A DNA stretch of 52,411 nucleotides from Candidatus Kapaibacterium sp. (GTDB taxonomy: Bacteria > Bacteroidota > Ignavibacteria > Kapaibacteriales > WFXC01), in the NCBI GenBank assembly GCA_026996895.1, contig JALWJX010000065.1, positions 1 through 52,411 of the forward strand. The letters run 5' to 3'. How positions within the stretch are numbered: position 1 is the first letter of the stretch; every line of letters begins with the position of its first letter. Positions 1-10,121 of this stretch are shown piece by piece. A program made the position numbers and the translations under genes. The notes beneath the pieces were generated by a model. That model was given only the letters and a program-made list of their open reading frames with translations, was not told the DNA's origin and made no database searches.

Positions 1-1218
1 ACCACCCATTGTTTCGATACCGAGGGTAATTGGCACGACATCCAGCAGGAGAATATCCTTCACTTCGCCTGCCAGCACTGCCCCTTGAATGGCGGCGCCA
101 ATAGCAACCACTTCATCCGGATTGACCGTCTTTGCTGGATCTTTGCCGAAGAATTCCTTCACCAATTGCTGGATCCGTGGTATCCGGGTCGATCCACCCA
201 CCAGGATCACCTCATCAATATCGCGCGGCGTTAACTTCGCCATCTCCAGCGCTTTTTCACACGGACCCAAGGTCTTGCGGAAAAGATCCTCACATAACTG
301 CTCGAACTTGGCACGGGTGATTTTCATCACCAGGTGTAAAGGACCCTGCTGGGTTGCCGTAATGAACGGTAAATTGACTTCGGTCTCCAGCTTTTGCGAC
401 AGCTCGATTTTCGCCTTCTCTGCCGCTTCCCGCAAACGCTGCAACGCCATCGGATCCTGACGGAGATCAACACCGTGCTCCTTCTGGAACTCATCGGCAA
501 TGTAATCGATCAACCGCTGATCGAAGTTATCACCGCCAAGATGGGTGTCGCCGTGTGTTGCCTTAACTTCTACAACTCCTTCGCCAATTTCCAGAATGGA
601 AATGTCGAATGTTCCGCCACCCAGGTCATAGACTGCCACTGTGAGCGTTTTCCCTTCTTTATCCAATCCGTATGCCAGAGCAGCGGCGGTCGGCTCGTTG
701 ATGATCCGCTGCACGTTGAGTCCAGCAATTTCTCCTGCCGCCTTGGTTGCCTGCCGCTGCGCATCGTGGAAGTAGGCAGGAACGGTAATCACCGCATCTT
801 CTATTTTTTGCCCCAGGTAATCTTCGGCTGCGCTCTTCAGCTTCTGCAATACCTTTGCAGAAATTTCTTCCGGTGCATAGAGTTTACCTTCAATTTCAAT
901 CCGCACCGACGCTCCATTGTTGTATGGCACCACCTTGTACGGCACCATCTTCGCCTCTTCTTCCACCTCATCCCATCGGCGACCAATGAAGCGCTTGACG
1001 GAATACACCGTATTCTTGGGATTGGTGATCGCCTGACGCTTTGCTGCTTCGCCCACTAACCACTCACCATTTTTCGTGAGCGCTACGACCGATGGTGTCA
1101 GGCGCGATCCCTCTTGATTCGGGATCACCACCGGCGATCCTCCTTCCATTACGGCTACAACCGAATTGGTTGTTCCCAGATCTATCCCGATAATCTTTTT
1201 ACCTTTTGTTTCTGCCAT
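1..1218 (-). CDS. dnaK: Hsp70 chaperone DnaK, N-terminal part (cut by window edge)
   Basis: ATP-dependent cytosolic chaperone that binds unfolded segments together with DnaJ and GrpE. The visible 406 residues cover essentially the whole nucleotide-binding domain: the phosphate-1 motif [10 protein letters not shown] near residue 10, [11 protein letters not shown], the phosphate-2 motif [20 protein letters not shown], and the adenosine motif [11 protein letters not shown]. The substrate-binding half lies beyond position 1. The start ATG at 1218 is preceded by AAGGAGAG seven bases upstream. It is the third gene of a same-strand heat-shock block behind two Hsp20 genes. A 111-base gap with a strong hairpin separates it from them. 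No CIRCE element was found upstream. Family identity is certain. Confidence 0.97.
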   Translation of the reverse strand, partial: MAETKGKKIIGIDLGTTNSVVAVMEGGSPVVIPNQEGSRLTPSVVALTKNGEWLVGEAAKRQAITNPKNTVYSVKRFIGRRWDEVEEEAKMVPYKVVPYNNGASVRIEIEGKLYAPEEISAKVLQKLKSAAEDYLGQKIEDAVITVPAYFHDAQRQATKAAGEIAGLNVQRIINEPTAAALAYGLDKEGKTLTVAVYDLGGGTFDISILEIGEGVVEVKATHGDTHLGGDNFDQRLIDYIADEFQKEHGVDLRQDPMALQRLREAAEKAKIELSQKLETEVNLPFITATQQGPLHLVMKITRAKFEQLCEDLFRKTLGPCEKALEMAKLTPRDIDEVILVGGSTRIPRIQQLVKEFFGKDPAKTVNPDEVVAIGAAIQGAVLAGEVKDILLLDVVPITLGIETMGG

Positions 1219-1266
1219 TGTGTCTCTCCTTTCTTTGTTCCACTTCACCTACTTCGATAAATGCAC

Positions 1267-1303
1267 AGCAAGGGAATCCCCTTTTGACGGGAACTCCCTT
1301 GCT
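1267..1303 (-). terminator. Hairpin between hsp20 and dnaK
   Basis: Nine-base arms AGCAAGGGA (1267-1275) and TCCCTTGCT (1295-1303) are perfectly complementary, and inside them TCCC and GGGA can extend the stem. On the transcribed (minus) strand the stem is followed by an only weakly U-rich stretch, so it is either a leaky terminator that separates hsp20 from dnaK or an mRNA-processing or stability element. The arms do not match the CIRCE consensus. I infer the function from position only. Confidence 0.5.
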
Positions 1304-1329
1304 GCGAAAAGTTTGTTGAAAAGAATCGA

Positions 1330-1776
1330 TTACTTGATTTCCACTTTGACTTCGTTCGGCTTCTCAACTTCGGCTTTTGGCAGTGTTAGCCGAAGCACGC
1401 CGTTTTCAAACTTCCCGGAGATTTCATCAGCCTTCACATTCTCTGGCAGCACAAAGGATCGGGTAAAGCTACCGAATACCCGCTCTACCCGGATGTAGTT
1501 TTCACCTTCTTCTTTGTGCTCCCGCTTCTTTTCACCACGGATCGTCAGCACCCCATCTTCGTTGATGGTTACCTCGATGTCCTCTTTGCTCATTCCTGGC
1601 AACTCCGCAGTGATGTAGATGTTTTTCTCATCTTCGGAGATATCAACCCGCGGTGTAAAGGTCTGCGTCGTCGCCAGTGGAGCAAAGAAGGACTCTTCAA
1701 ACGTGCGGAACAGATCGTTCATCCGCCGGGTCATCGCTTCCAGCTCCCGGAAGGGTTCATACTTGACTAAGGTCAT
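1330..1776 (-). CDS. Small heat-shock protein (Hsp20/alpha-crystallin)
   Basis: 148-residue ATP-independent holdase. A short N-terminal arm (MTLVKYEPFRELEAMTRRMNDLF) precedes an alpha-crystallin domain from about residue 45: RVDISEDEKNIYITAELPGMSKEDIEVTI, the basic EKKREHKEEGENYIRVER segment, and GSFTRSFVLPENV. The domain ends with the conserved core signature GVLRLTLPK and a PNEVKVEIK tail. The start ATG has AAAGGAG seven to eight bases upstream. It lies 31 bases downstream of a second Hsp20 gene on the same strand, about 45-50% similar by eye, so the two look like a tandem duplicate that has diverged and may form mixed oligomers. Confidence 0.95.
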   Translation of the reverse strand: MTLVKYEPFRELEAMTRRMNDLFRTFEESFFAPLATTQTFTPRVDISEDEKNIYITAELPGMSKEDIEVTINEDGVLTIRGEKKREHKEEGENYIRVERVFGSFTRSFVLPENVKADEISGKFENGVLRLTLPKAEVEKPNEVKVEIK

Positions 1777-1807
1777 CGCTCTGTCTCCTTTTTTGTTTAA
1801 CTTCCCT

Positions 1808-2242
1808 TTATTGAATTTCCACTTTGATTGCTTTGGGTTCTTCTTTTTTCACCTTTGGTAGGGTGATAGTCAATACCCCATCTTTGAGTTCCGCTGCAAT
1901 GCCCGAAGCATCGATCGGTTCGGGAAAAGCGAAACTCCGCTGAAAATCTCCAAACTTTCGCTCTGCTCGCAGGTATTGCCGCTCATCCTGCGGCACCGCT
2001 TTCTTGCCGCGAACGATCAAAACACCATCTTCCCGCAAAGAGATTTCCAGATCTTCTTTCTTCACACCGGGAAGCTCCATTTCCACATAGTAAGCATTTT
2101 CGTCTTCCCAGATGTTTGTCCGCGGCACGAAGCCTCCAATTTCCAGGGTAATACCTTTCCCTGCTTCTTCAAAGAAATCCCCAACTCGCTCAATGAAGCG
2201 TTCCAGTTCACGGATCGGTTCAAATCGCACGACTGCCATCAT
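1808..2242 (-). CDS. Small heat-shock protein (Hsp20/alpha-crystallin), second copy
   Basis: About 144 residues. The N-terminal arm AVVRFEPIRELERFIERVGDFFEE is followed by the alpha-crystallin domain (PRTNIWEDENAYYVEMELPGVKKEDLEISL, then GDFQRSFAFPEPID) and the signature GVLTITLPK. The C-terminal IKVEIQ resembles the I-x-I/V oligomerisation motif. Two adjacent ATG codons (2242 and 2239) follow an AAGGAAGG ribosome site; spacing favours 2239 slightly, and an upstream start at 2266 has no such site. It is the first gene of the heat-shock block and is transcribed divergently from copA across a 314-base gap. Confidence 0.94.
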   Translation of the reverse strand: MMAVVRFEPIRELERFIERVGDFFEEAGKGITLEIGGFVPRTNIWEDENAYYVEMELPGVKKEDLEISLREDGVLIVRGKKAVPQDERQYLRAERKFGDFQRSFAFPEPIDASGIAAELKDGVLTITLPKVKKEEPKAIKVEIQ

Positions 2243-2556
2243 TCTTCCTTCCTTTTGGTTTGTCACACTTATTCATTGCGCTTCTCTATTTGGAAACTCC
2301 GTGCCAATTCCTGAGCAGGTGACAAAATGTACCCATTGCTGCCCCATTTGCACTTTCTTTCTCCGGCATCGATTGACGGAGCGTGACAATATGACACTCC
2401 CTGTTCCCTTCTGCTCTACCACCCGGATCCTCTGTGCTCCCGACCGGCAAGGTGCGGCTCTGTGTCGGGGACCTGCGCGATCCTCTATCGTCCACACACA
2501 ATCTCCCTGTGGTGAGCGTCTCTGGTGAAGGAAGTGCAACGAACTGGAAACCATTG
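2243..2556. promoter_or_regulatory. Divergent hsp20 / copA control region
   Basis: 314 bases without a convincing gene. They must hold the promoters of both the heat-shock block (minus) and copA (plus). Two modest dyads lie on the copA side: CCCGAC (2439-2444) with GTCGGG (2464-2469), and CCACA (2492-2496) with TGTGG (2508-2512). Either could be an operator or leader hairpin. No CIRCE repeat and no clear TAnnTTTG box were found. The copA frame stays open back to a GTG at 2434, but the added 41 residues do not resemble the family. Confidence 0.4.
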
Positions 2557-4881
2557 ATGGAAACAACAGCAACCAAAGAATCGCTATCCATAGAAAAAAT
2601 CATCCTGCCTGTCACCGGGATGTCGTGCGCCGGCTGTGCTGTCAGCATCGAATCGATGTTGAAGGCGCAAGAAGGGGTCTTTGCAGTGCAGGTCAACCTG
2701 AGTGATAACACGGTGTTGATTGAATACGATCCTGCGCAGATCACGCTTCCAGAGCTTCGAGACGTTGTTCGCAGCATCGGCTATGATCTGGTCCTTCCCG
2801 ACCAGCAGGCGCAACTGGAAGCAATCAAATCCTCCCGCAAAAAAGAGCTGCGTACAAAGCTGCTGGTTGGCATCGGGTGCAGCATACCCTTAGTGATCCT
2901 CTCAATGTTCATTCCCCCATTTCCCGCTTCACCCTGGATCCAGCTTTTTCTTGCCATCCCTGTGGTATTCTACACCGGCCAGGAGTTTTTCCGCAATAGC
3001 TGGAAACAGTTACGACACAAAACTGCCAATATGGATGTGTTAGTTGCTCTGGGTACGGGAAGTGCTTTTCTGCTGAGCCTTGCGGTGACACTCTTCCCCT
3101 CTTTTTTCGCTCAACTGGGCACCGGCGTCCACGTGTACTATGAAGCAGCAGCAGTGGTGATCACCTTAGTCCTTCTGGGGCGGTATCTGGAAGAAAACGC
3201 AAAGGAGCGCACAACAGATGCTATTCGCCGGCTCATAGAACTCCAGCCGCAATTTGCTCTGGTCGAACGGGACGGTCAGTGGGTCACGGTGCCCCTGCAA
3301 GCCGTGCATCCAGATGATAGGGTTTTAGTGCGTCAGGGCGAAAAAATTCCGGTCGACGGCACTGTGCTGGAAGGACAGGCAGCCGTTGATGAGAGTATGC
3401 TCACCGGCGAACCGCTCCCGGTAAACAAAGCGCCTGGCGATCCTGTGTTCAGTGGAACCATTGTACAGGACGGCACTTTGATCATCCGTGCTGAACAGGT
3501 CGGGGAGAAAACACTGCTGTCCCAGATCATCCACTTCGTCAAACAGGCACAGGCGCAGAAGCCACCGATTCAGCGTCTGGTCGACCGCATTGCGGCTGTC
3601 TTCGTCCCGATCGTCGTCGGCATTGCTCTGCTGACTTTCATCATCTGGCTCATCTGGGGACCATCCCCCTCGTGGCTGTTTGCCTTTACGGCTGCGGTCT
3701 CTGTTCTTGTCATTGCCTGTCCGTGCGCCCTGGGACTGGCAACGCCAACAGCACTGACTGTGGGCATTGGCAAAGCAGCCGAATACGGTATTTTGATCAA
3801 AAACATCGAGGCAATTGAGCACATTCGGACGATCGATACCATCGTTTTTGACAAAACCGGCACGATCACGCAAGGTGATCCTCAGGTTGTCGATGTGCTA
3901 TGGCTGATCGATGATCCAGCCCAGCAGCAGTTGTTGATTCAGCAGATCATTGCAGCGGAACAGCGATCCACTCATCCGCTGGCGCAGGCAATTTTGCATT
4001 TCTTCCAGCCCACCCATTCTCCCGATGGCATTGCGCCAGCCCAACTGGAAACGATTGCTGGCAAAGGACTTCGCGCCACCTTTGACAATACCATTCTTCT
4101 GCTGGGCAATGAACAACTCTTACGCGATGCTGGCATTTCGCTGCCATCTGCAGTGCACCAGTTTGTCAACTCCCATCGCCGGCAAGCACACACCCTGGTT
4201 TTCATCGTTGCCGATACAGTGATCCAGTGTGTCCTCGCCATTGCCGATCCTCCCAAACCCGAAGCAGCAGCGGTGGTACAATTTCTCCGATCCCGCGGCT
4301 ATCAGGTCATTCTGCTTACTGGCGATCATCAAACAGCGGCGGAAGCGCTGGCTCGCCACATTGGTTTCGATCAGGTCATCGCTGAAGTCTCTCCTTTAGA
4401 CAAAGGCACGGTCATCGCCCGATTGGAAGACACAGGGAAACGCACGTTGATGGTTGGCGACGGCATTAACGACGCACCAGCTTTAACAAAAGCAACGATC
4501 GGCGCAGCGATGGGTACCGGTACTGACGTTGCGATCGATGCAGCGGACATTGTCATCATCCGCGGCAATCTGGAAGCGCTGCCACATTTTCTGGCAATTG
4601 CCGAACGCACCGCTCGAACAATCAAAGAAAATCTGTTCTGGGCATTTGCCTACAACGTACTGGCAATTCCCATTGCTGCTGGAGCATTGTACCCGCTCAC
4701 AGGATGGCTGCTGAATCCAATGATCGCTGGCGCTGCAATGGCGCTGAGTTCGGTGTCTGTCGTGACGAACAGTCTGCGGCTCCGACGCTTCACTCCCCCA
4801 ACTGTGCTAAAACCTCATCGGGAGAGCGCGGCGGCACCACCAGCACCTGCTTCTCGCGATCCACAACCACTGCACCAGTAG
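2557..4881 (+). CDS. copA: Copper-exporting P1B-type ATPase
   Basis: 774-residue inner-membrane pump that exports Cu(I) at the expense of ATP. It has one N-terminal heavy-metal domain with GMSCAGC (Cys24, Cys27) and eight predicted membrane segments. The intramembrane metal site CPC is at about residues 388-390, in [16 protein letters not shown]. Further motifs are TGEP in the actuator domain, the phosphorylation motif DKTGT at Asp432, the P1B marker HP in [10 protein letters not shown], and [10 protein letters not shown] near 634. The last helices carry YN and MxxSS, the residues that mark Cu(I) transporters (P1B-1). I prefer the ATG at 2557 because the heavy-metal domain follows directly. 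The last ~30 residues are Pro/Ala-rich and are read antisense through the end of the convergent NFACT gene, so the normal stop seems lost. Confidence 0.95.
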   Translation: METTATKESLSIEKIILPVTGMSCAGCAVSIESMLKAQEGVFAVQVNLSDNTVLIEYDPAQITLPELRDVVRSIGYDLVLPDQQAQLEAIKSSRKKELRTKLLVGIGCSIPLVILSMFIPPFPASPWIQLFLAIPVVFYTGQEFFRNSWKQLRHKTANMDVLVALGTGSAFLLSLAVTLFPSFFAQLGTGVHVYYEAAAVVITLVLLGRYLEENAKERTTDAIRRLIELQPQFALVERDGQWVTVPLQAVHPDDRVLVRQGEKIPVDGTVLEGQAAVDESMLTGEPLPVNKAPGDPVFSGTIVQDGTLIIRAEQVGEKTLLSQIIHFVKQAQAQKPPIQRLVDRIAAVFVPIVVGIALLTFIIWLIWGPSPSWLFAFTAAVSVLVIACPCALGLATPTALTVGIGKAAEYGILIKNIEAIEHIRTIDTIVFDKTGTITQGDPQVVDVLWLIDDPAQQQLLIQQIIAAEQRSTHPLAQAILHFFQPTHSPDGIAPAQLETIAGKGLRATFDNTILLLGNEQLLRDAGISLPSAVHQFVNSHRRQAHTLVFIVADTVIQCVLAIADPPKPEAAAVVQFLRSRGYQVILLTGDHQTAAEALARHIGFDQVIAEVSPLDKGTVIARLEDTGKRTLMVGDGINDAPALTKATIGAAMGTGTDVAIDAADIVIIRGNLEALPHFLAIAERTARTIKENLFWAFAYNVLAIPIAAGALYPLTGWLLNPMIAGAAMALSSVSVVTNSLRLRRFTPPTVLKPHRESAAAPPAPASRDPQPLHQ

Positions 4882-6430
4882 GCATCCGCTTATTTTTGCG
4901 CACATACTTTCGCAGGGTGCAAATCACCGGTACAAGGGATGCCCGCCGTTCTGCGGAATAATAGGCAGCTAAGGATGCCACTGCTTCCAGCACGTCCGGC
5001 GATGGTGGCTTTGCCGGACGGAATACGACGTGCGCCCCGGTGACATTTCGGGCGTGGAACCACCAATCATTCGGCTTTGCCCATCGCACCGTTACGTAGT
5101 CATTACTTCTGGCGTCTTTGCCAATAGCCACAATGCCCCAGTCGCCAAGCTGCAAGCGGCGAAATGGCTGTGTCGATGCCGATGCATCCTTCGTTGACGA
5201 AAGAAAGGTCCTCCATTGCGGGTACGTTTTCACAAACTGCCGGAGCTCTTTCCCACTGTGTATTTGCTGTAACTGCTCCCATTGTTGCCGGAGTTGTGCT
5301 AATTCCTGCTTCGTCCGCTGCTGTTTTGCCGTCAGCAATGCTACTTTTTCCCGCAATGCTTTCTGTTTGCCATAATATCGCTGTGCATTTTCCAGCAGGG
5401 ATCTGGATGGCTCCAGCGGGATGCACCACGCTTTCCCCTCCCAATCGCGAATCTGGATCTCACGCAGCCCCTTCCGATGGAGCGCTGGCTGTGTCAAAAG
5501 GAGATCGCCAAATCGCTGATACTGCTCCATCCGTTCGTGCAGTGCTTCAATGGAAAGGTTGTGCAACGTCTGTTCCGCCTTCCGAATTCGCTGCTGCAAC
5601 TGCCGTGCTACGACCTGTCGGAACTGCCGCAGCATCTCCCATTCTTCCGCCATCCGCTTCCACCGCCGAATGCCCCCGGCGATACTCTCCACTTTCTCCA
5701 GCAGCTCCACCGGCTGCTGTAATGGCACCAGTGAAAGCAGGGGCAGTGGCGCTTCTGCTCGGTAGAGATAAACGGTTTCTGAAGCCTGACACGCTTGCAC
5801 CAATGCAATTGCTGCTTGCTCAATCTGCTGGCGCTGCGATGCGGAAAGCTGCTGCAACGGCGTCGCAAGATCGATCCCCACTTGCCACAACACTTCCCGT
5901 GCATACAGATTTCCAAGACGCCATTGCGCACGTGCAACTGCCCGGAGCACAGGAATTTCGCCAGCAAACGCCTCCAATGGTTGTGGCTGCCATTCCGAAT
6001 CCAGCGCCTCGCTGGCTTCTGCAAGCCGATCCTGCTTCAAAGCGGCAACAATATCACCGGTTTCCTGCCGAATCACCACATTGTTGCGCCGCCCGCCGAC
6101 AAAGATCACCAGCAGCGATGTTCCATCATCCAGACGGAACTGCACGATTCGAGAATCGCGATATAGACTGATGTCCACAATCTGCTTTCCCTGCACGAAG
6201 GAGCGAAACAATGAAACCCGCTGTCGCGGTTTCTGCCAGGACAAAGGCAGGAGGAAACAGGCACTCAACCGTGGATGTATGCTACAAACCAGCCCGCGCT
6301 CCTCTGCTCCCTGCCGCAGCCACACAACACACTCCTCCTTGCGAAAAGTAAACACTTCCTCGATTTCCGCTCCACGGTACGGCTGCAAGGCGGCAACAAG
6401 ACGTTTCAATGTAAAATAGTGGGTCGGCAT
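4790..6430 (-). CDS. rqcH: NFACT family protein, RqcH-like (ribosome quality control)
   Basis: 546 residues. Bacterial RqcH binds the 50S subunit carrying a stalled peptidyl-tRNA and directs C-terminal alanine tailing. Seen here are an NFACT-N domain ([22 protein letters not shown] at the start), a helical or coiled-coil middle (about 280-420) and an NFACT-R RNA-binding domain in the last 105 residues with the hallmark [18 protein letters not shown]. The family's functional Asp-Arg pair before the I-I/V strand reads Ser93-Arg94 (YRDSRIVQF), with an Asp one residue earlier, so activity on tRNA is uncertain. The ATG at 6430 has no strong ribosome site, and a 9-bp inverted repeat lies in its leader. 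Its 3' end overlaps copA in antisense by 92 bases. Confidence 0.85.
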   Translation of the reverse strand: MPTHYFTLKRLVAALQPYRGAEIEEVFTFRKEECVVWLRQGAEERGLVCSIHPRLSACFLLPLSWQKPRQRVSLFRSFVQGKQIVDISLYRDSRIVQFRLDDGTSLLVIFVGGRRNNVVIRQETGDIVAALKQDRLAEASEALDSEWQPQPLEAFAGEIPVLRAVARAQWRLGNLYAREVLWQVGIDLATPLQQLSASQRQQIEQAAIALVQACQASETVYLYRAEAPLPLLSLVPLQQPVELLEKVESIAGGIRRWKRMAEEWEMLRQFRQVVARQLQQRIRKAEQTLHNLSIEALHERMEQYQRFGDLLLTQPALHRKGLREIQIRDWEGKAWCIPLEPSRSLLENAQRYYGKQKALREKVALLTAKQQRTKQELAQLRQQWEQLQQIHSGKELRQFVKTYPQWRTFLSSTKDASASTQPFRRLQLGDWGIVAIGKDARSNDYVTVRWAKPNDWWFHARNVTGAHVVFRPAKPPSPDVLEAVASLAAYYSAERRASLVPVICTLRKYVRKNKRMPTGAVVVDREKQVLVVPPRSPDEVLAQLGE

Positions 6431-6782
6431 TTGATGGTCTGTTCCGGATCAATTTTTAATCTCGCCGGAAAGAACGCATTGGAGGCAAAGAAAATTTTCC
6501 GGCGGACAACTTTCTGACAAAGCAGTTTCTCACCTGCTGTTATTTTACCTCACCGGCATCCGCCTCGACAAGTTGCTTTCAATTTTCGATTTTCCTCCGG
6601 GTGATCCAGCTCTCTGCTCCGCAACTCCCCTCTTTTTACGGAACCGCCCTCCAAATACGCAGCAAAGAAAGGAAAGCCTGAAGCACCAAACACCCTGCAA
6701 ATCATTTCCCGTGCGTCCAGCTTTCTGCTTCCTCCAGAACTTTGCTGTCAACGGTCGCGCACTGATTGCGGGAAGCGATTTG
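6431..6782. other. 352-base gap between mutB end and rqcH start
   Basis: I see no convincing gene. A 68-codon minus-strand reading frame (6545-6751) is Arg/Lys/Gly-rich without family resemblance and is not called. The notable element is the inverted repeat at 6463-6504, listed separately. The rest is pyrimidine-rich, with no tRNA cloverleaf and no clear terminator for mutB. Confidence 0.4.
6463..6504 (-). promoter_or_regulatory. Inverted repeat in the rqcH leader
   Basis: Arms CGCCGGAAA (6463-6471) and TTTCCGGCG (6496-6504) are perfectly complementary over nine bases with a 24-base spacer. The nearer arm ends 32 bases upstream of the rqcH start. It could be a 5' leader hairpin or an operator. 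No U-tract follows on the minus strand, so a terminator is less likely. Confidence 0.4.
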
Positions 6783-8927
6783 TTATTCTTCCTGTGCTGC
6801 CAGTTGTTGATGGAGTTCGCGCAGATCTTTCAACAACCGCTCTGCAATATCCAGAATATTGGTGCCGGGTGGAAAAATTTCTTTGACCCCTGCCCGGTAG
6901 AGTGCCTCGTAGTCCTTTGGCGGAATGACACCGCCGACCACGACGAGAATATCATCCACACCCTGACGGCGCAACTCTTCGATCAGCAGTGGTACTAAGG
7001 TTTTATGAGCGCCTGCCAGGGTCGAAACCCCGATAATGTGCACATCATTTTCGATCGCTTGTTTTGCTACTTCCTCCGGTGTCTGGAACAGCGGACCAAT
7101 ATCCACATCGAATCCCAGATCTGCCAGAGCAGAAGCAATGACTTTTGCCCCCCGGTCGTGTCCATCCTGTCCCAACTTCGCAACCAAGATTCGGGGACGG
7201 CGACCAAACTCCTGCTGGAATACTTCCACCTGATCCAGAATCTGCTGGAATCGCTCATTGTTCTGGTACTCAGAACGATAAACTCCCAGAACGGTATGGG
7301 GTGGCGCCTCGTATCGACCAAAAACTTTTTCCATTGCTGCCGTGATTTCACCTACCGTTGCCCGAAGGCGAGCTGCAGGGATTGCTACCTCCAGCAGATT
7401 CCCGCCCTCAGCGGCAACCTTTGTAATGGCTTCCAGCGCCTGTCGCACTGCTTCATTGTCGCGTTCCGCCTTAATTTTCTCCAATCGGGCAATTTGCCGC
7501 TGCCGAACCGCCGTATTGTCAATCTCCAGCACCTCAACGTCCGGCTCATCCTCCGGCTGGTACTTGTTCACTCCCACGATGACTTCTTTCCCCTGTTCAA
7601 TCCGGGCTTGCCGCCGTGCTGCGGCTTCTTCAATCATCCGCTGAGGAATACCGGACAGGATCGCCTTTGTCATCCCCCCCATCTCTTCTACTTCCTGAAT
7701 GATCTGCTTTGCCGCCTGCATCAACTCGTGCGTAAGCGATTCCACAAAATACGATCCGCCCAGTGGATCGACCGTTCGGGTCACCTGGGATTCTTCGGCA
7801 ATGATCAGTTGCGTGTTCCGCGCAATTCGAGCAGAAAATTCCGTCGGCAACGCCAGTGCTTCATCGAACGAATTGGTATGCAACGACTGCGTCCCACCCA
7901 GCACGGCTGCCAGTGCTTCTAAGGTCGTGCGGATGATGTTGTTGTATGGATCCTGCGCCGTCAAACTCCATCCGGAGGTTTGACAATGCGTGCGAAGCCG
8001 CAAAGAATGGGGATTCTGCGGATGAAACTGCTGCATCAATTCCGCCCACAATGTCCGCGCTGCCCGCAGCTTGGCAATTTCCATAAAGAAGTTCATCCCA
8101 ATGGCGAAGAAAAAGGACAATCGGGGTGCAAACTGGTCAATATCCAGCCCACGACGCAGGGCATACCGGACGTACTCCAGCCCATCGGCTAAGGTAAATG
8201 CCAGCTCCTGAACAGCCGTTGCCCCTGCTTCGTGAATGTGATAACCGCTGATGCTAATCGGATTAAAGCGCGGAATGTGCCGACTGCAATACTCGATAAT
8301 GTCAGCCACTATGCGCATCGACGGTTCCGGAGGAAAAATGTAGGTGTTCCGAACCAGAAATTCCTTGAGAATATCATTCTGGATCGTTCCGCTCAACTGC
8401 TGCTGCGTTATGCCCTGCTCTTCAGCCGCTACGATGAACATTGCCATAATGGGAATCACGGCACCATTCATCGTCATCGAAACAGAAATTTTGTCCAGAG
8501 GGATGCCATCGAACAAAATTTTCATATCCTCCACTGTATCGATAGCAACGCCGGCTTTGCCAACATCTCCGACGACTCTGGGGTGATCCGAATCATAACC
8601 CCGATGGGTTGGAAGATCAAATGCAACCGAGAGCCCTTTTTGCCCTGCTGCTAATGCCTTCCGATAGAAAGCGTTCGTTTCCTCTGCGGTTGAAAATCCT
8701 GCATACTGGCGAATTGTCCACGGACGGTTCGTGTACATCGTGGCATACGGTCCCCGCGTGTACGGGGGCAAGCCGGGATAGGTTTCCCGGTATCCGATTG
8801 CTGCTAAATCCGCCGCCGTATACAACGGCTGGATCTCAATTCCTTCTGGCGATCGCCATACCAGACTTTCCGGCTCTTTACCTTTTAACTCCTTCCTGGC
8901 AACTGCTCGCCACTCTTCGTACCGCAT
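6783..8927 (-). CDS. mutB: Methylmalonyl-CoA mutase, large (catalytic) subunit
   Basis: 714 residues, the normal length of the alpha subunit. It interconverts (R)-methylmalonyl-CoA and succinyl-CoA with adenosylcobalamin, linking propionyl-CoA to the TCA cycle. The TIM-barrel substrate domain shows [21 protein letters not shown], with Tyr rather than Phe, which favours methylmalonyl- over isobutyryl-CoA mutase. It also shows [21 protein letters not shown] and [14 protein letters not shown]. The C-terminal B12 domain has the cobalt-ligand motif [15 protein letters not shown] and VVGGVIPP. The ATG at 8927 is chosen because TAAGGA precedes it; the frame is open to another start at 8999. The small subunit, epimerase and MeaB chaperone are not in the window. 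It is divergent from the threonine dehydrogenase gene. Confidence 0.96.
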   Translation of the reverse strand: MRYEEWRAVARKELKGKEPESLVWRSPEGIEIQPLYTAADLAAIGYRETYPGLPPYTRGPYATMYTNRPWTIRQYAGFSTAEETNAFYRKALAAGQKGLSVAFDLPTHRGYDSDHPRVVGDVGKAGVAIDTVEDMKILFDGIPLDKISVSMTMNGAVIPIMAMFIVAAEEQGITQQQLSGTIQNDILKEFLVRNTYIFPPEPSMRIVADIIEYCSRHIPRFNPISISGYHIHEAGATAVQELAFTLADGLEYVRYALRRGLDIDQFAPRLSFFFAIGMNFFMEIAKLRAARTLWAELMQQFHPQNPHSLRLRTHCQTSGWSLTAQDPYNNIIRTTLEALAAVLGGTQSLHTNSFDEALALPTEFSARIARNTQLIIAEESQVTRTVDPLGGSYFVESLTHELMQAAKQIIQEVEEMGGMTKAILSGIPQRMIEEAAARRQARIEQGKEVIVGVNKYQPEDEPDVEVLEIDNTAVRQRQIARLEKIKAERDNEAVRQALEAITKVAAEGGNLLEVAIPAARLRATVGEITAAMEKVFGRYEAPPHTVLGVYRSEYQNNERFQQILDQVEVFQQEFGRRPRILVAKLGQDGHDRGAKVIASALADLGFDVDIGPLFQTPEEVAKQAIENDVHIIGVSTLAGAHKTLVPLLIEELRRQGVDDILVVVGGVIPPKDYEALYRAGVKEIFPPGTNILDIAERLLKDLRELHQQLAAQEE

Positions 8928-9029
8928 TGCGTCCTTACCTTTTACGTCTGGAACAAAACGTCTTTGTGACGACGAACGATCTTTCTCATTCGTTCGCATC
9001 GGGGTACTCGGTAGCTTCGGCGCTTTTGG

Positions 9030-9037
9030 TATCTTTG
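9030..9037 (+). promoter_or_regulatory. Bacteroidota-type -7 box upstream of the threonine dehydrogenase gene
   Basis: TATCTTTG matches the Bacteroidota -7 consensus TAnnTTTG and ends 24 bases before the ATG at 9062. No good TTG/TTTG -33 box lies at the usual spacing, so support is partial. Confidence 0.4.
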
Positions 9038-9061
9038 CAAAAACAATGGCGGGAGAAAACG

Positions 9062-10090
9062 ATGAAACACGTGCTGATCACAGGGGCGAACGGCGAAATT
9101 GGTCACGGTCTCATTCAGCAACTTGCACAGCAGGCAGACGTTGCAATTTATGCTCTGGACTTACATCCCTTGGATCCAGCCCTTCAACAACACTGTGCGC
9201 TGGTTCAGCAAGGGGATATTACCGATCCCCGCAGCCTCGCTGCTTTTCAGGATGTACCGATCGACTGGATTTTCCATCTTGCGGCGATTTTATCAACCAG
9301 TGCAGAGAAACAGCCCGAAACAGCGCATCGTGTCAATATCGACGGAATGCTGAATATCCTGACATTTGCCCAGCGCAATGGGCAGCAGTTTAACCACAGG
9401 GTCACGGTCCTCTTCCCCAGTTCCATTGCGGTTTACGGCATTCCCTCTCTGGCTCAAAAACACTCAGCAGGTCCCATCACCGAAGATCAGTGGGTTACCC
9501 CCATCACAATGTACGGTGCAAACAAAGTGTACAGCGAACTGTTGGGCAGATACTACAGCGAATTCTACCGATTGCTGGATCCACACACCACGCGCTATGT
9601 CGATTTCCGCTCTGTCCGTTTTCCCGGCATCATCTCAGCATTTACGCTACCAACAGGTGGCACCAGTGACTACGCACCGGAAATGCTGCACGCTGCTGCG
9701 CAGGGAAAACCCTACGCCTGCTTTGTCCGCGAAGACACCATCATTCCCTTTATGGTAATGCCGGACGCGGTCAACGCCCTGCTCTGGCTGGCGCAGGCTC
9801 CCGGTGAGCAGTTAACGCGGAGGGTTTACAATGTCCAGAGTTTCAGTTTCACCGCTCAGGAATTTGCCGATAAAGTGCGCCAATTTTTTCCCGATTTCCA
9901 GATTACATTCGATCCGGACCCGCAGCGCCAGCGCATCGTGGATAGTTGGCCCGCTGCAGTGGATGATTCCGCTGCCCGCCGCGACTGGAACTGGGATCCC
10001 CACTATGACTTAGAACGTGCATTTACGGAGTATCTGATTCCCAACATTCGCCGACGATATGCAACGGCGACCGTAGCATCAGAGCAATGA
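9062..10090 (+). CDS. tdh: L-threonine 3-dehydrogenase, short-chain (UDP-sugar epimerase-like) type
   Basis: 342-residue cytosolic NAD+-dependent enzyme of the extended SDR family that oxidises L-threonine to 2-amino-3-ketobutyrate. It has a Rossmann motif GANGEIG (residues 8-14), FHLAAILS, the catalytic triad region SSIAVYG with YGANK, and the block [10 protein letters not shown]...[11 protein letters not shown]...[21 protein letters not shown]. That block separates this dehydrogenase subfamily from sugar epimerases. The start follows GGGAGA; the frame is open far upstream only because it lies opposite mutB. It is followed after 31 bases by the YyaL-like gene and then proline dehydrogenase, which suggests an amino-acid catabolic unit. 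No kbl gene is visible. Confidence 0.85.
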   Translation: MKHVLITGANGEIGHGLIQQLAQQADVAIYALDLHPLDPALQQHCALVQQGDITDPRSLAAFQDVPIDWIFHLAAILSTSAEKQPETAHRVNIDGMLNILTFAQRNGQQFNHRVTVLFPSSIAVYGIPSLAQKHSAGPITEDQWVTPITMYGANKVYSELLGRYYSEFYRLLDPHTTRYVDFRSVRFPGIISAFTLPTGGTSDYAPEMLHAAAQGKPYACFVREDTIIPFMVMPDAVNALLWLAQAPGEQLTRRVYNVQSFSFTAQEFADKVRQFFPDFQITFDPDPQRQRIVDSWPAAVDDSAARRDWNWDPHYDLERAFTEYLIPNIRRRYATATVASEQ

Positions 10091-10121
10091 TTGAACGGAT
10101 AACCACAGAGGATCTTCTGCT

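Noticed and set aside
394-1059. 221-codon plus-strand frame inside dnaK
   Set aside because: Pure antisense shadow of conserved DnaK codons; the translation is Cys/His/Leu-rich without a family pattern.
5164-6171. 335-codon plus-strand frame opposite the NFACT gene
   Set aside because: Low-complexity Ala/Pro/Ser translation; the opposite strand encodes a clear NFACT protein.
6545-6751. 68-codon minus-strand frame in the mutB-rqcH gap
   Set aside because: Arg/Lys/Gly-rich, no ribosome site, no similarity; more likely non-coding.
8609-9061. 151 extra in-frame codons upstream of the threonine dehydrogenase start
   Set aside because: They lie opposite the mutB coding start and intergenic gap, show no family similarity, and the Rossmann motif and ribosome site support ATG 9062.
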